Source: Qipengyuania seohaensis
GTDB lineage: Bacteria > Pseudomonadota > Alphaproteobacteria > Sphingomonadales > Sphingomonadaceae
Assembly (NCBI RefSeq): GCF_002795865.1
Contig: NZ_CP024920.1
Span: 1,833,001 to 1,897,000 of the forward strand
Direction: 5' to 3'
DNA: 64,000 nt
The notes under the pieces were generated by a model. That model searched no databases and was not told where the DNA came from. It was given only the letters and a program-made list of their open reading frames with translations. Position numbers and translations under genes: made by a program. Shown in pieces: positions 9,122 through 20,286 of the stretch. Within the stretch, counting starts at the first letter, position 1; each line of letters starts with the position of its first letter.

Positions 9122-9724
9122 ATGATTGCGAAGCTTAAAGGCCTGCTCGACGAAACCGGTTCCGACTGGGCGGTAATCGACGTCTCGGGCGTCGGATATC
9201 TGGTCCATTGCTCGGCTCGCACACTCAGCCAGCTCGGCGAGAAGGGCGAAGCCTGCACTGTCTACACCGATCTCCAGGTGTCAGAGAACGACATGCGCCT
9301 GCTCGGTTTTGCCGAAGCTGCGGAGCGTGACTGGTTCCGCCTCTTGACGCAGGTGCAGGGTGTGGGGAGCAAGGTGGGCCTTGCGATCCTCTCGGCGCTC
9401 TCGACCGGCGAGGTGCAGCAGGCCTGTGCCAACGGCGACGCCGCCACGATCGCGCGGGCGCAGGGCGTTGGACCGAAGCTTGCCGGGCGTATCGTCAACG
9501 AGCTTAAGGACAAGGCGGGTGCGCTCCCCTCCTCTGGCGGCGGCGCGGCGATGGCGGCGATCCCGGCGGGTGGAGCCAGCGCCGATGCGGTAAGCGCGCT
9601 GGAAAACCTCGGCTTCAAGCCCGCGATCGCCGCGCGGGCGGTGGCTGCGGCGCAAGGCGAACTGGGCGAAGGCGCGAGCGAGGGGGACCTCATCCGTGTC
9701 GCATTGAAGAAGGCGGCCTCGTGA
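9122..9724 (+). CDS. ruvA: Holliday junction DNA helicase subunit RuvA
   Basis: Protein of 200 aa that tetramerises on Holliday junctions and loads RuvB. It begins MIAKLKGLLD, with an OB-fold N-terminal domain (1-65). Helix-hairpin-helix motifs follow (VQGVGSKVGL and AQGVGPKLAG) and then a flexible Gly/Ala/Pro linker. The C-terminal domain III (about 150-200) contacts RuvB. An in-frame ORF runs upstream, but the family start is the ATG at 9122. Its stop overlaps the GTG start of the next gene. ruvC is not adjacent. Confidence 0.97.
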   Translation: MIAKLKGLLDETGSDWAVIDVSGVGYLVHCSARTLSQLGEKGEACTVYTDLQVSENDMRLLGFAEAAERDWFRLLTQVQGVGSKVGLAILSALSTGEVQQACANGDAATIARAQGVGPKLAGRIVNELKDKAGALPSSGGGAAMAAIPAGGASADAVSALENLGFKPAIAARAVAAAQGELGEGASEGDLIRVALKKAAS

Positions 9725-10116
9725 AAGCGGCCTGGCTCTGTCTCGGCATGGCGGCTTCCTTCGCGGCAGCCTCCCCAGCGGCGGCGTGTCGCGGCGTGTT
9801 TTCCGAAACCTACGTGTTCCTTCCGCAGCTTCCGGACGACATTGCGCCGGATGCCATTGTGCTGCGAGTGAAGCCGCAGCGATCGGTAACGGCAACGAAC
9901 AACGGGATTCAGGTTTCCGTGGCCGAGGTTCTGAGGGGGGAGTGGCCACGTGACACGGCGTGGATCGACTACGGCCTCTTCACCAGCTGCTCGCGGGTCC
10001 ACCTGCCTGAAGAGGGCGCGCTGGTCGTCGGAGTGCCGAGGGAGTATTCGCCGACCACGCTGGTGGCCCGCCAGTATCGTCGCAGGGATTGGGAAGGGAC
10101 AGAAAATGGAAACTAG
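9721..10116 (+). CDS. Small exported hypothetical protein inside the ruv operon
   Basis: Protein of 131 aa with a signal peptide (about 1-22, ending SPAAA) followed by a mature part with two Cys residues (ACRG and SCSR). It starts at a GTG that overlaps the ruvA stop (GTGA), so translation is coupled to ruvA. No domain is recognised. The overlap with the following DsrE gene keeps it in the same transcript. A role in recombination is not suggested by its export signal. Confidence 0.75.
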   Translation: MKAAWLCLGMAASFAAASPAAACRGVFSETYVFLPQLPDDIAPDAIVLRVKPQRSVTATNNGIQVSVAEVLRGEWPRDTAWIDYGLFTSCSRVHLPEEGALVVGVPREYSPTTLVARQYRRRDWEGTENGN

Positions 10117-10630
10117 ACTGTTTCGCGCAGCGTCACTTGCTGCGCTCGCATGCGCCGCGCCCGTTGCAGCACAGGATATGAGCGCGTTCAAGACCGGGCC
10201 GGTAATCGCGCAATTCGGTCCGCACGCGCCGGTCGAAGGTATCGGCGAAGTGCCCGGGGATACAGAGTTCTCGATTGCCTTCGATGTCGCCAAGCCGGCC
10301 GACGAGGGCGCGCGCAATCGCGGGTTCGAAAGCGCCGCGCGTTTCATCAACATGCACGTCGCCCACGGCGTGCCCGAAGACAATATCCGTATCGCGGTGG
10401 TCGTGCATGGCAAGGCAGTGAACGATTTGCTTGCTAGCCCGGACAACACCTCTGCCGACATGGTGCAGGTGATGCTCGGACAAGGCGTGCGCTTCATCGT
10501 CTGCGGCCAGAGCGCGGTGGCCTATGGCGTGACGCAGGATGAGCTGCTGCCGGGCGTCGAAATGGCGCTCTCCGCCATGACCGCCCACGCCCTGCTGCAA
10601 CAGCGCGGGTACACGGTGAACCCGTTTTGA
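10106..10630 (+). CDS. Exported DsrE-family protein
   Basis: Protein of 174 aa with a signal peptide of about 22 residues (ending APVAAQ) and a DsrE/F-like domain. Family features include the block IRIAVVVHGKAV near the middle and a single conserved-position Cys in FIVCGQSA. DsrE-like proteins handle sulfur or thiol chemistry, but exported forms have no settled role. The ATG at 10106 lies inside the end of the previous gene, and its stop overlaps the TTG start of the next (TTGA). Confidence 0.8.
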   Translation: METRLFRAASLAALACAAPVAAQDMSAFKTGPVIAQFGPHAPVEGIGEVPGDTEFSIAFDVAKPADEGARNRGFESAARFINMHVAHGVPEDNIRIAVVVHGKAVNDLLASPDNTSADMVQVMLGQGVRFIVCGQSAVAYGVTQDELLPGVEMALSAMTAHALLQQRGYTVNPF

Positions 10631-10974
10631 CACTGATTGGCAAAATCGGGATCGTAGCAACAGGAGTTTACGGTCTGTTCCTGCTTTACGTCATGGAAAA
10701 AATGGCGGCTGGGACGTCGCTGTTCAGCTTGTCTACGCTGTTTTTTTTCGCTCTAGCTATGTCTCCCGTTGCTTTCGTTGCCCACAAAGGCCTGCAATCG
10801 AGAGTTTGGCTGATCGCACTTTTGCCGTCGCTGCTTTTCGGTGCCTATGAAATCTACATGATGGGGTTTGTATCGAAGAGCAGCACGACGGCCCTAGGAT
10901 TGATTTTCCTGCCAATGATTCAATGGGCATTCTTAGGCGTCGTCGCAGTTCTGAAGGAAGTAGGTAGGGCTTGA
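10627..10974 (+). CDS. Small inner-membrane protein between dsrE-like gene and ruvB
   Basis: Protein of 115 aa made almost wholly of hydrophobic segments, about four predicted helices with short polar turns. It starts at TTG overlapping the previous TGA and ends overlapping the TTG of ruvB. Its sequence is visibly more AT-rich than both neighbours, which suggests a later insertion into the operon. No family is recognised. The start is supported mainly by the tight overlaps. Confidence 0.65.
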   Translation: MTLIGKIGIVATGVYGLFLLYVMEKMAAGTSLFSLSTLFFFALAMSPVAFVAHKGLQSRVWLIALLPSLLFGAYEIYMMGFVSKSSTTALGLIFLPMIQWAFLGVVAVLKEVGRA

Positions 10975-11996
10975 CTGAACCCGTCCCCCTCCATTCGCCG
11001 GACCGGCAGCCGGAAGACCCGGATGCGGCGCTGCGGCCCAAGAGCCTCGAGGAGTTCGTCGGGCAAAAGGCGGCGCGTGAGAATTTGCGCGTCTTCATCG
11101 AGGCCGCCAAGGGGCGCGGTGAGGCGATGGACCATGTGTTGTTTTTCGGCCCGCCGGGGTTGGGCAAGACGACACTGGCGCAAATCGTGTCGAAGGAACT
11201 GGGCGTCGGTTTCCGTGCCACCAGCGGACCGGTGATCGCCAAGGCGGGCGATCTGGCCGCGCTGCTCACCAATTTGGAACCCAACGATGTCCTCTTCATC
11301 GACGAGATCCACCGGCTCAATCCGGTGGTCGAGGAGGTGCTCTATCCCGCGATGGAGGACCGCGCGCTCGACATCATCATCGGCGAGGGGCCCTCGGCGC
11401 GCAGCGTGCGGATCGACTTGCCACCTTTCACGCTGGTGGGAGCTACCACCCGTCAGGGCCTGCTGACCACGCCGCTGCGCGACCGCTTCGGCATACCGGT
11501 GCGCCTCAATTTCTACACCGAGGACGAGCTTCTCAAGGTCGTCACGCGAGGGGCAGGGCTTCTCGGCATGGGCATCGACGAAGGCGGCGCGCGCGAGATT
11601 GCCCGACGATCGCGCGGAACGCCGCGTGTCGCAGGCCGCCTGATGCGCCGCGTGCGCGACTTCGCCAGCGTGCTCGGCGAACCTGTAGTTACGACCAAGG
11701 TCGCCGACGAGGCGCTGACCCGGCTCGAGGTCGATCGGCTAGGTCTCGATGCAATGGACCGCCGTTATCTCACCATGATCGCCACCACCTACAAGGGCGG
11801 CCCGGTGGGCGTGGAGACGCTGGCGGCAGGCCTCAGCGAACCGCGCGATACGGTGGAAGAGGTGATCGAGCCCTACCTCATCCAGCTCGGCCTGATCGCG
11901 CGCACTGCACGCGGGCGGATGCTCAACGATGGCGGCTGGACCCACCTTGGCATGACGCCTCCCGGGCCTGCCAGCCAGTCGGACATGTTTGACTAA
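10971..11996 (+). CDS. ruvB: Holliday junction ATP-dependent DNA helicase RuvB
   Basis: Hexameric AAA+ motor of 341 aa that drives branch migration with RuvA. The Walker A motif [11 protein letters not shown] is near residue 60 and Walker B FIDEIHR near 107. The sensor region [10 protein letters not shown] and arginine-finger segment PLRDRFG are present, and the winged-helix C-terminal domain ends near residue 330. It starts with TTG inside the stop of the preceding gene. It is separated from ruvA by three small genes that are unrelated to recombination. Confidence 0.97.
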   Translation: MTEPVPLHSPDRQPEDPDAALRPKSLEEFVGQKAARENLRVFIEAAKGRGEAMDHVLFFGPPGLGKTTLAQIVSKELGVGFRATSGPVIAKAGDLAALLTNLEPNDVLFIDEIHRLNPVVEEVLYPAMEDRALDIIIGEGPSARSVRIDLPPFTLVGATTRQGLLTTPLRDRFGIPVRLNFYTEDELLKVVTRGAGLLGMGIDEGGAREIARRSRGTPRVAGRLMRRVRDFASVLGEPVVTTKVADEALTRLEVDRLGLDAMDRRYLTMIATTYKGGPVGVETLAAGLSEPRDTVEEVIEPYLIQLGLIARTARGRMLNDGGWTHLGMTPPGPASQSDMFD

Positions 11997-12191
11997 AAGA
12001 GTGAATCCCGGCGTAACGCATGCCGCATTTACAGTTCCAAAGCGGGACACCACTCTCACCGCCCTCGCAGGATTGCAGAAAATTTAGTTTTGTAGAGGTA
12101 ACAGCAGAGTGTAAATTCGATGATCGGGGGATTCGCATAACGCGCGTTTCCGGTCGATGCGGGACCAACCCGCGCAACAGGAAGTGCAAAC

Positions 12192-13295
12192 ATGTCGGTT
12201 AAAGGAGCGCTCGCGAAATTGTCGGCCACCGCCGCGGGCGGTGCGCTCGTCGCGGGCGGCTCAGTTCATGTCGCCGAGCGTCCCGTTACCGATTCTCCCA
12301 GCTACAAGAGCCAGGCGGTCAAGCAGATCAAGGCGACGCCGATCAAGCGAGCCAAGCCCAAGCCGCCGGTTCGGGCAGCACGGGTCATCCCGAAACGCGT
12401 TATCGAATGCGTGCCCTACGATTCTCCTGAAGCGGCAGTTGCCGATCCGGAAAATGTCTGCCCTCCCATCCGGCGGGTGGTCATGGCCCCTGTTCCCGTT
12501 CCACCGCTTCCGCAGGCCGCGCCTGTCGTAGGTGGCGGATCGCGCTCGATCCCGAGCGGCGGGTACGGCGGTGGATATGGCGGCGGCTTCGGCGGCGGCT
12601 TTTTCGGAGGTTTCTTCGGCGGCGGGTCGAGCGGGGGCAATGTCGTCGTCAATTCCACCACGACAACCGGCGGTGAAATCCCCGACATCGACATCGACGT
12701 GTCGACCAGCACCAGCACCAGCAACGGCGGCAGTTCGTCCAGCTCGTCAACCGGCTCGGTGACCTCGACGACATCGACCGGTGAAGTCAGCAGCTCCACG
12801 GGCGAGGTTTCTACCTCGACCGGCCAGGTCAGCACGTCCACTTCGACATCGACCAGCACCGGAGAGGTATCGACCTCGACCGGGCAGGTGAGTTCGACGT
12901 CGACCTCCTCCTCCTCGGGCGATGTCAGCAGCTCGACTTCGACTTCGGGTGATGTTTCCAGTTCAAGCTCTAGCTCTTCGTCGAGCTCCAGCTCTTCCTC
13001 GTCCTCCTCCAGCTCCAGTTCGAGCGGGGATGTCACCAGCACGTCCAGCTCCTCCAGTGGGGACGTGTCGTCGAGCACCAGCAGTTCGAGCAGCTCGTCG
13101 ACCAGCTCGAGCACCTCGAGCTCGACCTCCTCGAGCAGCTCGACCAGTTCCAGCTCCAGCACCTCGAGCAGCACCAGCAGCGGCACCGAAGTTCCGGCAC
13201 CGCCGATGATGATCCTGTTCGGAATGGCCGCAGCGGCCATATTCGGTCGCCGCCGTTTCCGTGTGAGGCGCGGCGCGAAGGGCGCGCAGGCCTGA
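12192..13295 (+). CDS. Ser/Thr-rich surface protein with PEP-CTERM-like C-terminus
   Basis: Protein of 367 aa in clear zones. A short Ala-rich amino end is followed by a basic Lys/Pro/Arg region (about 45-75) and a segment with two Cys (about 75-105). A Gly/Phe-rich block sits near 118-145. A long Ser/Thr tract from about 165 to 333 is broken by TGEVS, TGQVS and SGDVS repeats. The end is VPAPP, a hydrophobic helix and an Arg cluster. That tail resembles PEP-CTERM sorting signals read by exosortases. The protein is probably a cell-surface or exopolymer-associated substrate. No exosortase is in the window. Repeat number may vary between strains. Confidence 0.8.
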   Translation: MSVKGALAKLSATAAGGALVAGGSVHVAERPVTDSPSYKSQAVKQIKATPIKRAKPKPPVRAARVIPKRVIECVPYDSPEAAVADPENVCPPIRRVVMAPVPVPPLPQAAPVVGGGSRSIPSGGYGGGYGGGFGGGFFGGFFGGGSSGGNVVVNSTTTTGGEIPDIDIDVSTSTSTSNGGSSSSSSTGSVTSTTSTGEVSSSTGEVSTSTGQVSTSTSTSTSTGEVSTSTGQVSSTSTSSSSGDVSSSTSTSGDVSSSSSSSSSSSSSSSSSSSSSSSGDVTSTSSSSSGDVSSSTSSSSSSSTSSSTSSSTSSSSSTSSSSSTSSSTSSGTEVPAPPMMILFGMAAAAIFGRRRFRVRRGAKGAQA

Positions 13296-13307
13296 GCCAC
13301 TCCGCAC

Positions 13308-14024
13308 TCAGCGGTAGTTGCGGCTCCACTCTTCCTGCCGGTACCACTGCGTAATCACGTATTTTTCACCCGCCTCGACAGGCAGGGCGGCATGGCGGGT
13401 ATTGCGATTGGGGCGCCCCTTGCGGGTCATATTGTCCCACGCGATCAGCAGCCCCGGCTCAGGTGTCACTAGAAGGTCGAGCTCGGGAAATTCGGTCTCA
13501 CCGCCTGCTTCGACGCTGTTGAGATAGACCATCGCGGTCCAGCTGCGCTGCCCGCCACGACGCCGCTCGTCCTGCCAGTGCGGGCGTTCCTCGCGGAAGT
13601 AGTCGCGGTGATGCAGATACTGCTCGCCCACATGATAGCGCTGGCCCTGGATCGTCTCCGCATGGGCGCGATTAATGCCGAGCGCCTCGTCGATCTTGCG
13701 CCCGAGCGCGATTGTCTCCGGCGCTTCGTTGGAAAAGAAATGGGTCGAGCTCGTCCGCGCGCCCATCGTCTTGCGATCGGAAAACAGCTTCGAGGGCTGG
13801 ATGCGGCTTTCGATCGTGGCGATCAGCTGCGCACATTCCTGCGCCGTCAGGAAACCCGGGAGCAGATAGAGATCCGCCTTGTCCCCGCCTCTCGCCACCG
13901 CTCGCGCATCTTGCGACAGGCGCTGGCGGACGTTGTCGCCGATCGCCGCAAGGGTCGCGGGATCGGCCTTGGGGTCCGGTTGCTTGGCCTGGAAAAGCCG
14001 GGAGAGGCGGGTCAGCAGGGGCAC
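13308..14024 (-). CDS. 2OG-Fe(II) oxygenase, prolyl 4-hydroxylase-like
   Basis: Protein of 238 aa with the double-stranded beta-helix dioxygenase domain in its second half. The iron ligands are visible as H139-x-D141 in HHRDYF and H211 in TRHAALPV. K221 is the likely 2-oxoglutarate anchor. The family hydroxylates prolyl or other residues in proteins. There is no signal peptide, so it is cytoplasmic. It is convergent with the Ser-rich protein gene, with only 12 bp between stops. The substrate is unknown. Confidence 0.88.
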   Translation of the reverse strand: MPLLTRLSRLFQAKQPDPKADPATLAAIGDNVRQRLSQDARAVARGGDKADLYLLPGFLTAQECAQLIATIESRIQPSKLFSDRKTMGARTSSTHFFSNEAPETIALGRKIDEALGINRAHAETIQGQRYHVGEQYLHHRDYFREERPHWQDERRRGGQRSWTAMVYLNSVEAGGETEFPELDLLVTPEPGLLIAWDNMTRKGRPNRNTRHAALPVEAGEKYVITQWYRQEEWSRNYR

Positions 14025-14065
14025 GGAGCGAGCAATCTCCTATCCGCGCCCCTGCGATAACCGGC

Positions 14066-16741
<2,676 letters not shown>

Positions 16742-16969
16742 GCGGGCATTCTTCCTTGTATTAGAAATGGGCCTTTCCCGACCAATGGACGGACGGGCAC
16801 AATGTGCCGCGCACCTGCGCCGAAGACGGCAAAAAATCAAGGCCCAGAGCCTCGTCAAAACGTCTGATCGGGAACAAAAACGGCGCTTCGGGGCTTATTA
16901 AGGCAAAATTAGGGCAAAGTCGCTGCTCGGCAGCAAGGCAGGAGCGCGAAGCCCGAAATGGAGTCTGAA

Positions 16970-17137
16970 ATGAAAGCCCTCGACAAGACGCAACCAGCTT
17001 CGCGCCGTACTCTCAAGCTAGCGGTCATGGTCGCCGCGCTCGGCGTGGCAGGATGCTTCACGGCTGCGTTCTCGTTTGCCGGGACCGACGCACAGGCCAC
17101 CGAACAGGCGGAAACCCCGGTCGTCGCCGTGCGCTAA
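16970..17137 (+). CDS. Small single-pass membrane or exported protein
   Basis: Predicted 55-aa peptide with a basic amino end, one hydrophobic stretch (about 18-40) containing a Cys in VAGCF, and a short acidic tail. The ATG at 16970 is preceded by GGAG at good spacing. An upstream in-frame ATG at 16958 would add four residues. Its TAA overlaps the stop of the convergent transporter gene. It was found by reading the gap between acnA and the transporter. The function is unknown. Confidence 0.55.
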   Translation: MKALDKTQPASRRTLKLAVMVAALGVAGCFTAAFSFAGTDAQATEQAETPVVAVR

Positions 17138-18063
17138 AGCGCCGCCTGGGCCGGCTGCTTGGGCTTGCGCCGCGCCGCTATCAGGCAGGCTACGACGATG
17201 ATGGCCGTGCCGAGCAGGGTCGTTGCGGTCACCTCTTCCTGGAAAAACAGCCAGCCGAATAACGAGGCCCACAGAAACCCCGAATATTCCAGCGGTACGA
17301 GCGTTTGCGCCTCTTCGCGGGCATAGGCCCACGCCATTCCCATCGCGCCTGCAACGGTCAGGAGTGCTGCCATGGCCAGGTCGAACCAGATCCGTGCGTC
17401 GGGCAGATTGAAGGCGAAAGGCATCGCCAATCCCAGCAGCACTACCGAAACTCCCGAGTGGAAGACCGCGATCTCGGCCGGACCGGCCATTTGCGATTGC
17501 CGCCTGATCAGGATGAAATTGTAGGCATAGAGCAGGGCGGACACGAGGATCGCCGCCAGCCCAAGCGCCGCATCGCTATCGAAATCGTTGCGACCCACCT
17601 TTCCGCCGACGATCACCAGCGTCCCTGCGAAGCCGAACGCCGAAGCGACGATGGCCGATTTACGGATGACCTCGCCGAGCAATAGCCGCGCCAGATAAAG
17701 CGCGATCAAAGGCGCGATGAAGCTGATCGCAATGGCCTCGGCAATCGGCAACTTGGTCAGAGAATAGAAGAATGTGAGCGCCATGAAGGTGGAAATGACG
17801 CCGCGCCGGATATGAAGGCGCAGGACTTCCGGCCGAGGCCGTTTCCCACCGCGGCCAAGCCACAACGGCAGCGCGATCGCCGTCCCGAGGGCCGAGCGTA
17901 GCCACGCAGCCGTTAACGCTCCCAGAGCAAGCGCGGCGCTCTTCATGTACGCATCCATCAGGGACAGGCTTGCCACGGCAAGCATGGCCGCCAGGATGGG
18001 CAGGAAGGCATGGTGGCGGGTCATCGCTCCACGCATATGCGCCTGCGGCCTGCACGTCATCAT
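17134..18063 (-). CDS. EamA/DMT-family transporter
   Basis: Integral membrane protein of up to 309 aa with ten predicted helices arranged as two EamA halves. Several in-frame Met codons at the amino end make the exact start uncertain; MTRHHAFLPI, 14 residues in, is a likely alternative. The family exports metabolites such as amino acids, nucleobases or other small molecules, and the substrate cannot be inferred here. A Lys/Pro-rich cytoplasmic tail ends the protein. It is convergent with the small peptide gene. Confidence 0.85.
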   Translation of the reverse strand: MMTCRPQAHMRGAMTRHHAFLPILAAMLAVASLSLMDAYMKSAALALGALTAAWLRSALGTAIALPLWLGRGGKRPRPEVLRLHIRRGVISTFMALTFFYSLTKLPIAEAIAISFIAPLIALYLARLLLGEVIRKSAIVASAFGFAGTLVIVGGKVGRNDFDSDAALGLAAILVSALLYAYNFILIRRQSQMAGPAEIAVFHSGVSVVLLGLAMPFAFNLPDARIWFDLAMAALLTVAGAMGMAWAYAREEAQTLVPLEYSGFLWASLFGWLFFQEEVTATTLLGTAIIVVACLIAARRKPKQPAQAAL

Positions 18064-18165
18064 GGTTCAGCATAAGGCAAGCAGATGGCGTGGATAAGGA
18101 TGCAAACATTTGCTAGAAACACGGCGGATGCAGCGCGTGACTGCAATCGCCAAATGGTGGGATTA

Positions 18166-19572
18166 ATGACACTTCGTACTCTTCTTCTGACTGGCGCGAG
18201 TAGTGCGCTTCTTCTTTCCGGCACTGCACAGGCGCAGAACGGTGCTCCGGAAAGCCTGCTGCCTGCCGAACGCACGCAGCCGGCCGCCCAGGACGCGCCC
18301 GCAAACGCGCAGAGCGTCGAAGAAGCCTTCGGCGATATCCGCATGCAGGGTGGCGAAGTGGTGCAGGAAGTACCCTCGCTCGAAGGCGAATGGACGCTCG
18401 AGCAGGTCGAAACCCTGCTGGCCTACATCCCGAACATCGCAGCCGAAGGCCTCAACCCCGCCGATTATCGCGCCGATGAATTGAGCGCGCTGCTTACTGC
18501 GAATGGTCCCGGTGCCGAAGTGAATGCGCTGGCCAGTCAAATCTTTGTCTGGCTGGTCGAAGACCTGCGCGATGGCCGCACGCCGATGGAATCGCGCCGC
18601 CAGTGGTTCGTCGTCGATCCCGACGCCGACCGCATGCCCACGTGGAAGCTCCTCGAAGATGCTCTGGCGAGCGGCGACATCGCCGGCACTCTCGACGGCC
18701 TCAACCCGGTGCATCCCGACTACGCGCGTTTGCGTGACGAACTGGCTTCGGAAACGGATGCCGGACGGATCAAGCTGATCCGGGCGAATATGGATCGCTG
18801 GCGCTGGCTGCCGCAGGACCTCGGCAAGCAGTATCTGGTCACCAATGTGCCCGAATTCATGCTCCGCCTCACGGTCAACGGACGCATCATCAAGAGCTAT
18901 CGCACCGTGGTCGGCAAGCCCGGCCGCACGGCAACCCCGCAGCTTGCGGAAATGGTAGAGGCGGTGATCTACAATCCGACCTGGACCGTGCCGCAGTCGA
19001 TTGTGAAGGGCGAAGGCCTTGGCGCCAAGGTTCTGAACAATCCCGGCTGGGCCCGCAGCGCAGGTTACAAGGCGACCAAGGGCTCGAATGGCTGGGTCAC
19101 CGTGGTGCAGCAGCCTGGCCCGCAGAACGCGCTCGGCCTGATGAAGCTCGACATGCCCAACGAGCACGCGATCTTCCTGCACGACACGCCGAGCCGTCAC
19201 CTGTTCGCCAATGAAAACCGCGCGCTCAGCCATGGCTGCATCCGTGTGCAGGGTGCCCGCGAACTGGCCATGACCATGTCGCTGCTTGGCAATGCGAGTT
19301 CGAAGGACGAATTCCCGGCGATCATCGAGGAAGTTTCGGAAATCACCGGCAGCGGGGAATACACGCGCTATGCCATGAAGAAGCAGTGGCCGGTCTACAT
19401 CACCTATTTCACGATGGCGACCGACGTCGACGGCAATCTCAAGACCTTCAAGGACCTCTACGATCGCGATGCGCCGGTGCTGGCAGCGCTGGACGCCCCG
19501 CGCCAGTCGGATCGTGCGCGCAAGACGAGTGAAGAAGCCGTCGAGATCATCGACGACATGCAAATCAGCTAA
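18166..19572 (+). CDS. L,D-transpeptidase, YcbB/LdtD-like
   Basis: Periplasmic murein cross-linking enzyme of 468 aa from the chosen ATG, which opens a signal peptide (MTLRTLLLTG, ending TAQAQ). A peptidoglycan-facing N-terminal scaffold region precedes the YkuD catalytic domain (about 220-400). The catalytic motif SHGCIRV has H356 and C358. It makes 3-3 cross-links or attaches proteins to murein. Upstream in-frame ATGs exist (18154, 18085) but would place 4 or 27 residues before the signal sequence. It is convergent with a second transpeptidase-type gene, 6 bp apart. Confidence 0.92.
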   Translation: MTLRTLLLTGASSALLLSGTAQAQNGAPESLLPAERTQPAAQDAPANAQSVEEAFGDIRMQGGEVVQEVPSLEGEWTLEQVETLLAYIPNIAAEGLNPADYRADELSALLTANGPGAEVNALASQIFVWLVEDLRDGRTPMESRRQWFVVDPDADRMPTWKLLEDALASGDIAGTLDGLNPVHPDYARLRDELASETDAGRIKLIRANMDRWRWLPQDLGKQYLVTNVPEFMLRLTVNGRIIKSYRTVVGKPGRTATPQLAEMVEAVIYNPTWTVPQSIVKGEGLGAKVLNNPGWARSAGYKATKGSNGWVTVVQQPGPQNALGLMKLDMPNEHAIFLHDTPSRHLFANENRALSHGCIRVQGARELAMTMSLLGNASSKDEFPAIIEEVSEITGSGEYTRYAMKKQWPVYITYFTMATDVDGNLKTFKDLYDRDAPVLAALDAPRQSDRARKTSEEAVEIIDDMQIS

Positions 19573-19578
19573 TTCGGA

Positions 19579-20286
19579 TCAGAACAGGCCGGGGTTGGCG
19601 CGTTCGAAAGTGCCGCCGCCCGGCCTGCGGATCAGGTCGGTCTGCGCGATCGGCGGGGTGCGGCGACTGCCGTCGGCCTGGATGCCGAGACTTTCCGCAT
19701 AGAGCAGGCGTCCGCCGCTCAGGCTCAGCAGGACCTTGGCGAACTGATCGGGGCCAAGGGCGAAGCAGCCGTTCGAGCGGCCGAGCCTGCCCCAGCGTGC
19801 GATATGCTCCGGACGAGCGTATTCGGCCGGGTGCATGACGATGGCGCGCGGGAGTGCGTTCGAATTGGTCGGATCGAGCCCGTCGAGCCTGATCGAGGTG
19901 CCGTAGCGCCCGCGATACCAGCTGCGCGTCATGTAGGCGCCGCGACTGGTCGCCTCGCTACCTTCGATATTCGAATACCGTTTGAGCCAGCCGTCGTGTT
20001 CGCCGTCCGACCCTGTGCCGTGCGTCACGAAAAAGCTTTCGACGCGTTCGTTGTCGAGATCGACGAAATGGAAGCGCTGGTTGGCAGAATGGAGGCCGAA
20101 ATCGGCAATGCCGACGATATCCTTCTTCCAGATGCCTGCACCGACACGGCCCAGCTGGTCGCGCGCGATGGCGATCAGCTGCCGGTCGCGCGAGGCCGTC
20201 GGATTGACCTGGGCAAACAGGCGTGTCGGCAGCGCCACTGCGGCGCCGGCGGCAAGAGTGCCCTTGAGAAGATCGCGGCGTTTCAT
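19579..20286 (-). CDS. Murein L,D-transpeptidase catalytic domain protein (YkuD_2 type)
   Basis: Exported protein of 235 aa. The amino end MKRRDLLKGT with the following Ala-rich stretch resembles a Tat-type signal. The YkuD_2 catalytic core has H152 and C174 in RSNGCFAL, plus a late GGRLLYAE block. Family members are cysteine transpeptidases or carboxypeptidases acting on peptidoglycan stem peptides. Its start overlaps the end of the upstream histone-deacetylase-family gene (ATGA), so the two are co-transcribed. Confidence 0.88.
   Translation of the reverse strand: MKRRDLLKGTLAAGAAVALPTRLFAQVNPTASRDRQLIAIARDQLGRVGAGIWKKDIVGIADFGLHSANQRFHFVDLDNERVESFFVTHGTGSDGEHDGWLKRYSNIEGSEATSRGAYMTRSWYRGRYGTSIRLDGLDPTNSNALPRAIVMHPAEYARPEHIARWGRLGRSNGCFALGPDQFAKVLLSLSGGRLLYAESLGIQADGSRRTPPIAQTDLIRRPGGGTFERANPGLF

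Noticed and set aside
12780-13190. A CRISPR-like or tandem array
   Set aside because: The repetition is low-complexity Ser/Thr coding sequence in one frame, not spaced repeats. No CRISPR array was seen in the window.
12416-13300. A Glu/Leu/Val-rich 294-aa frame opposite the Ser-rich gene
   Set aside because: The repeats on this strand are the reverse of Ser/Thr codons. The plus frame has a sensible N-terminus and sorting tail.
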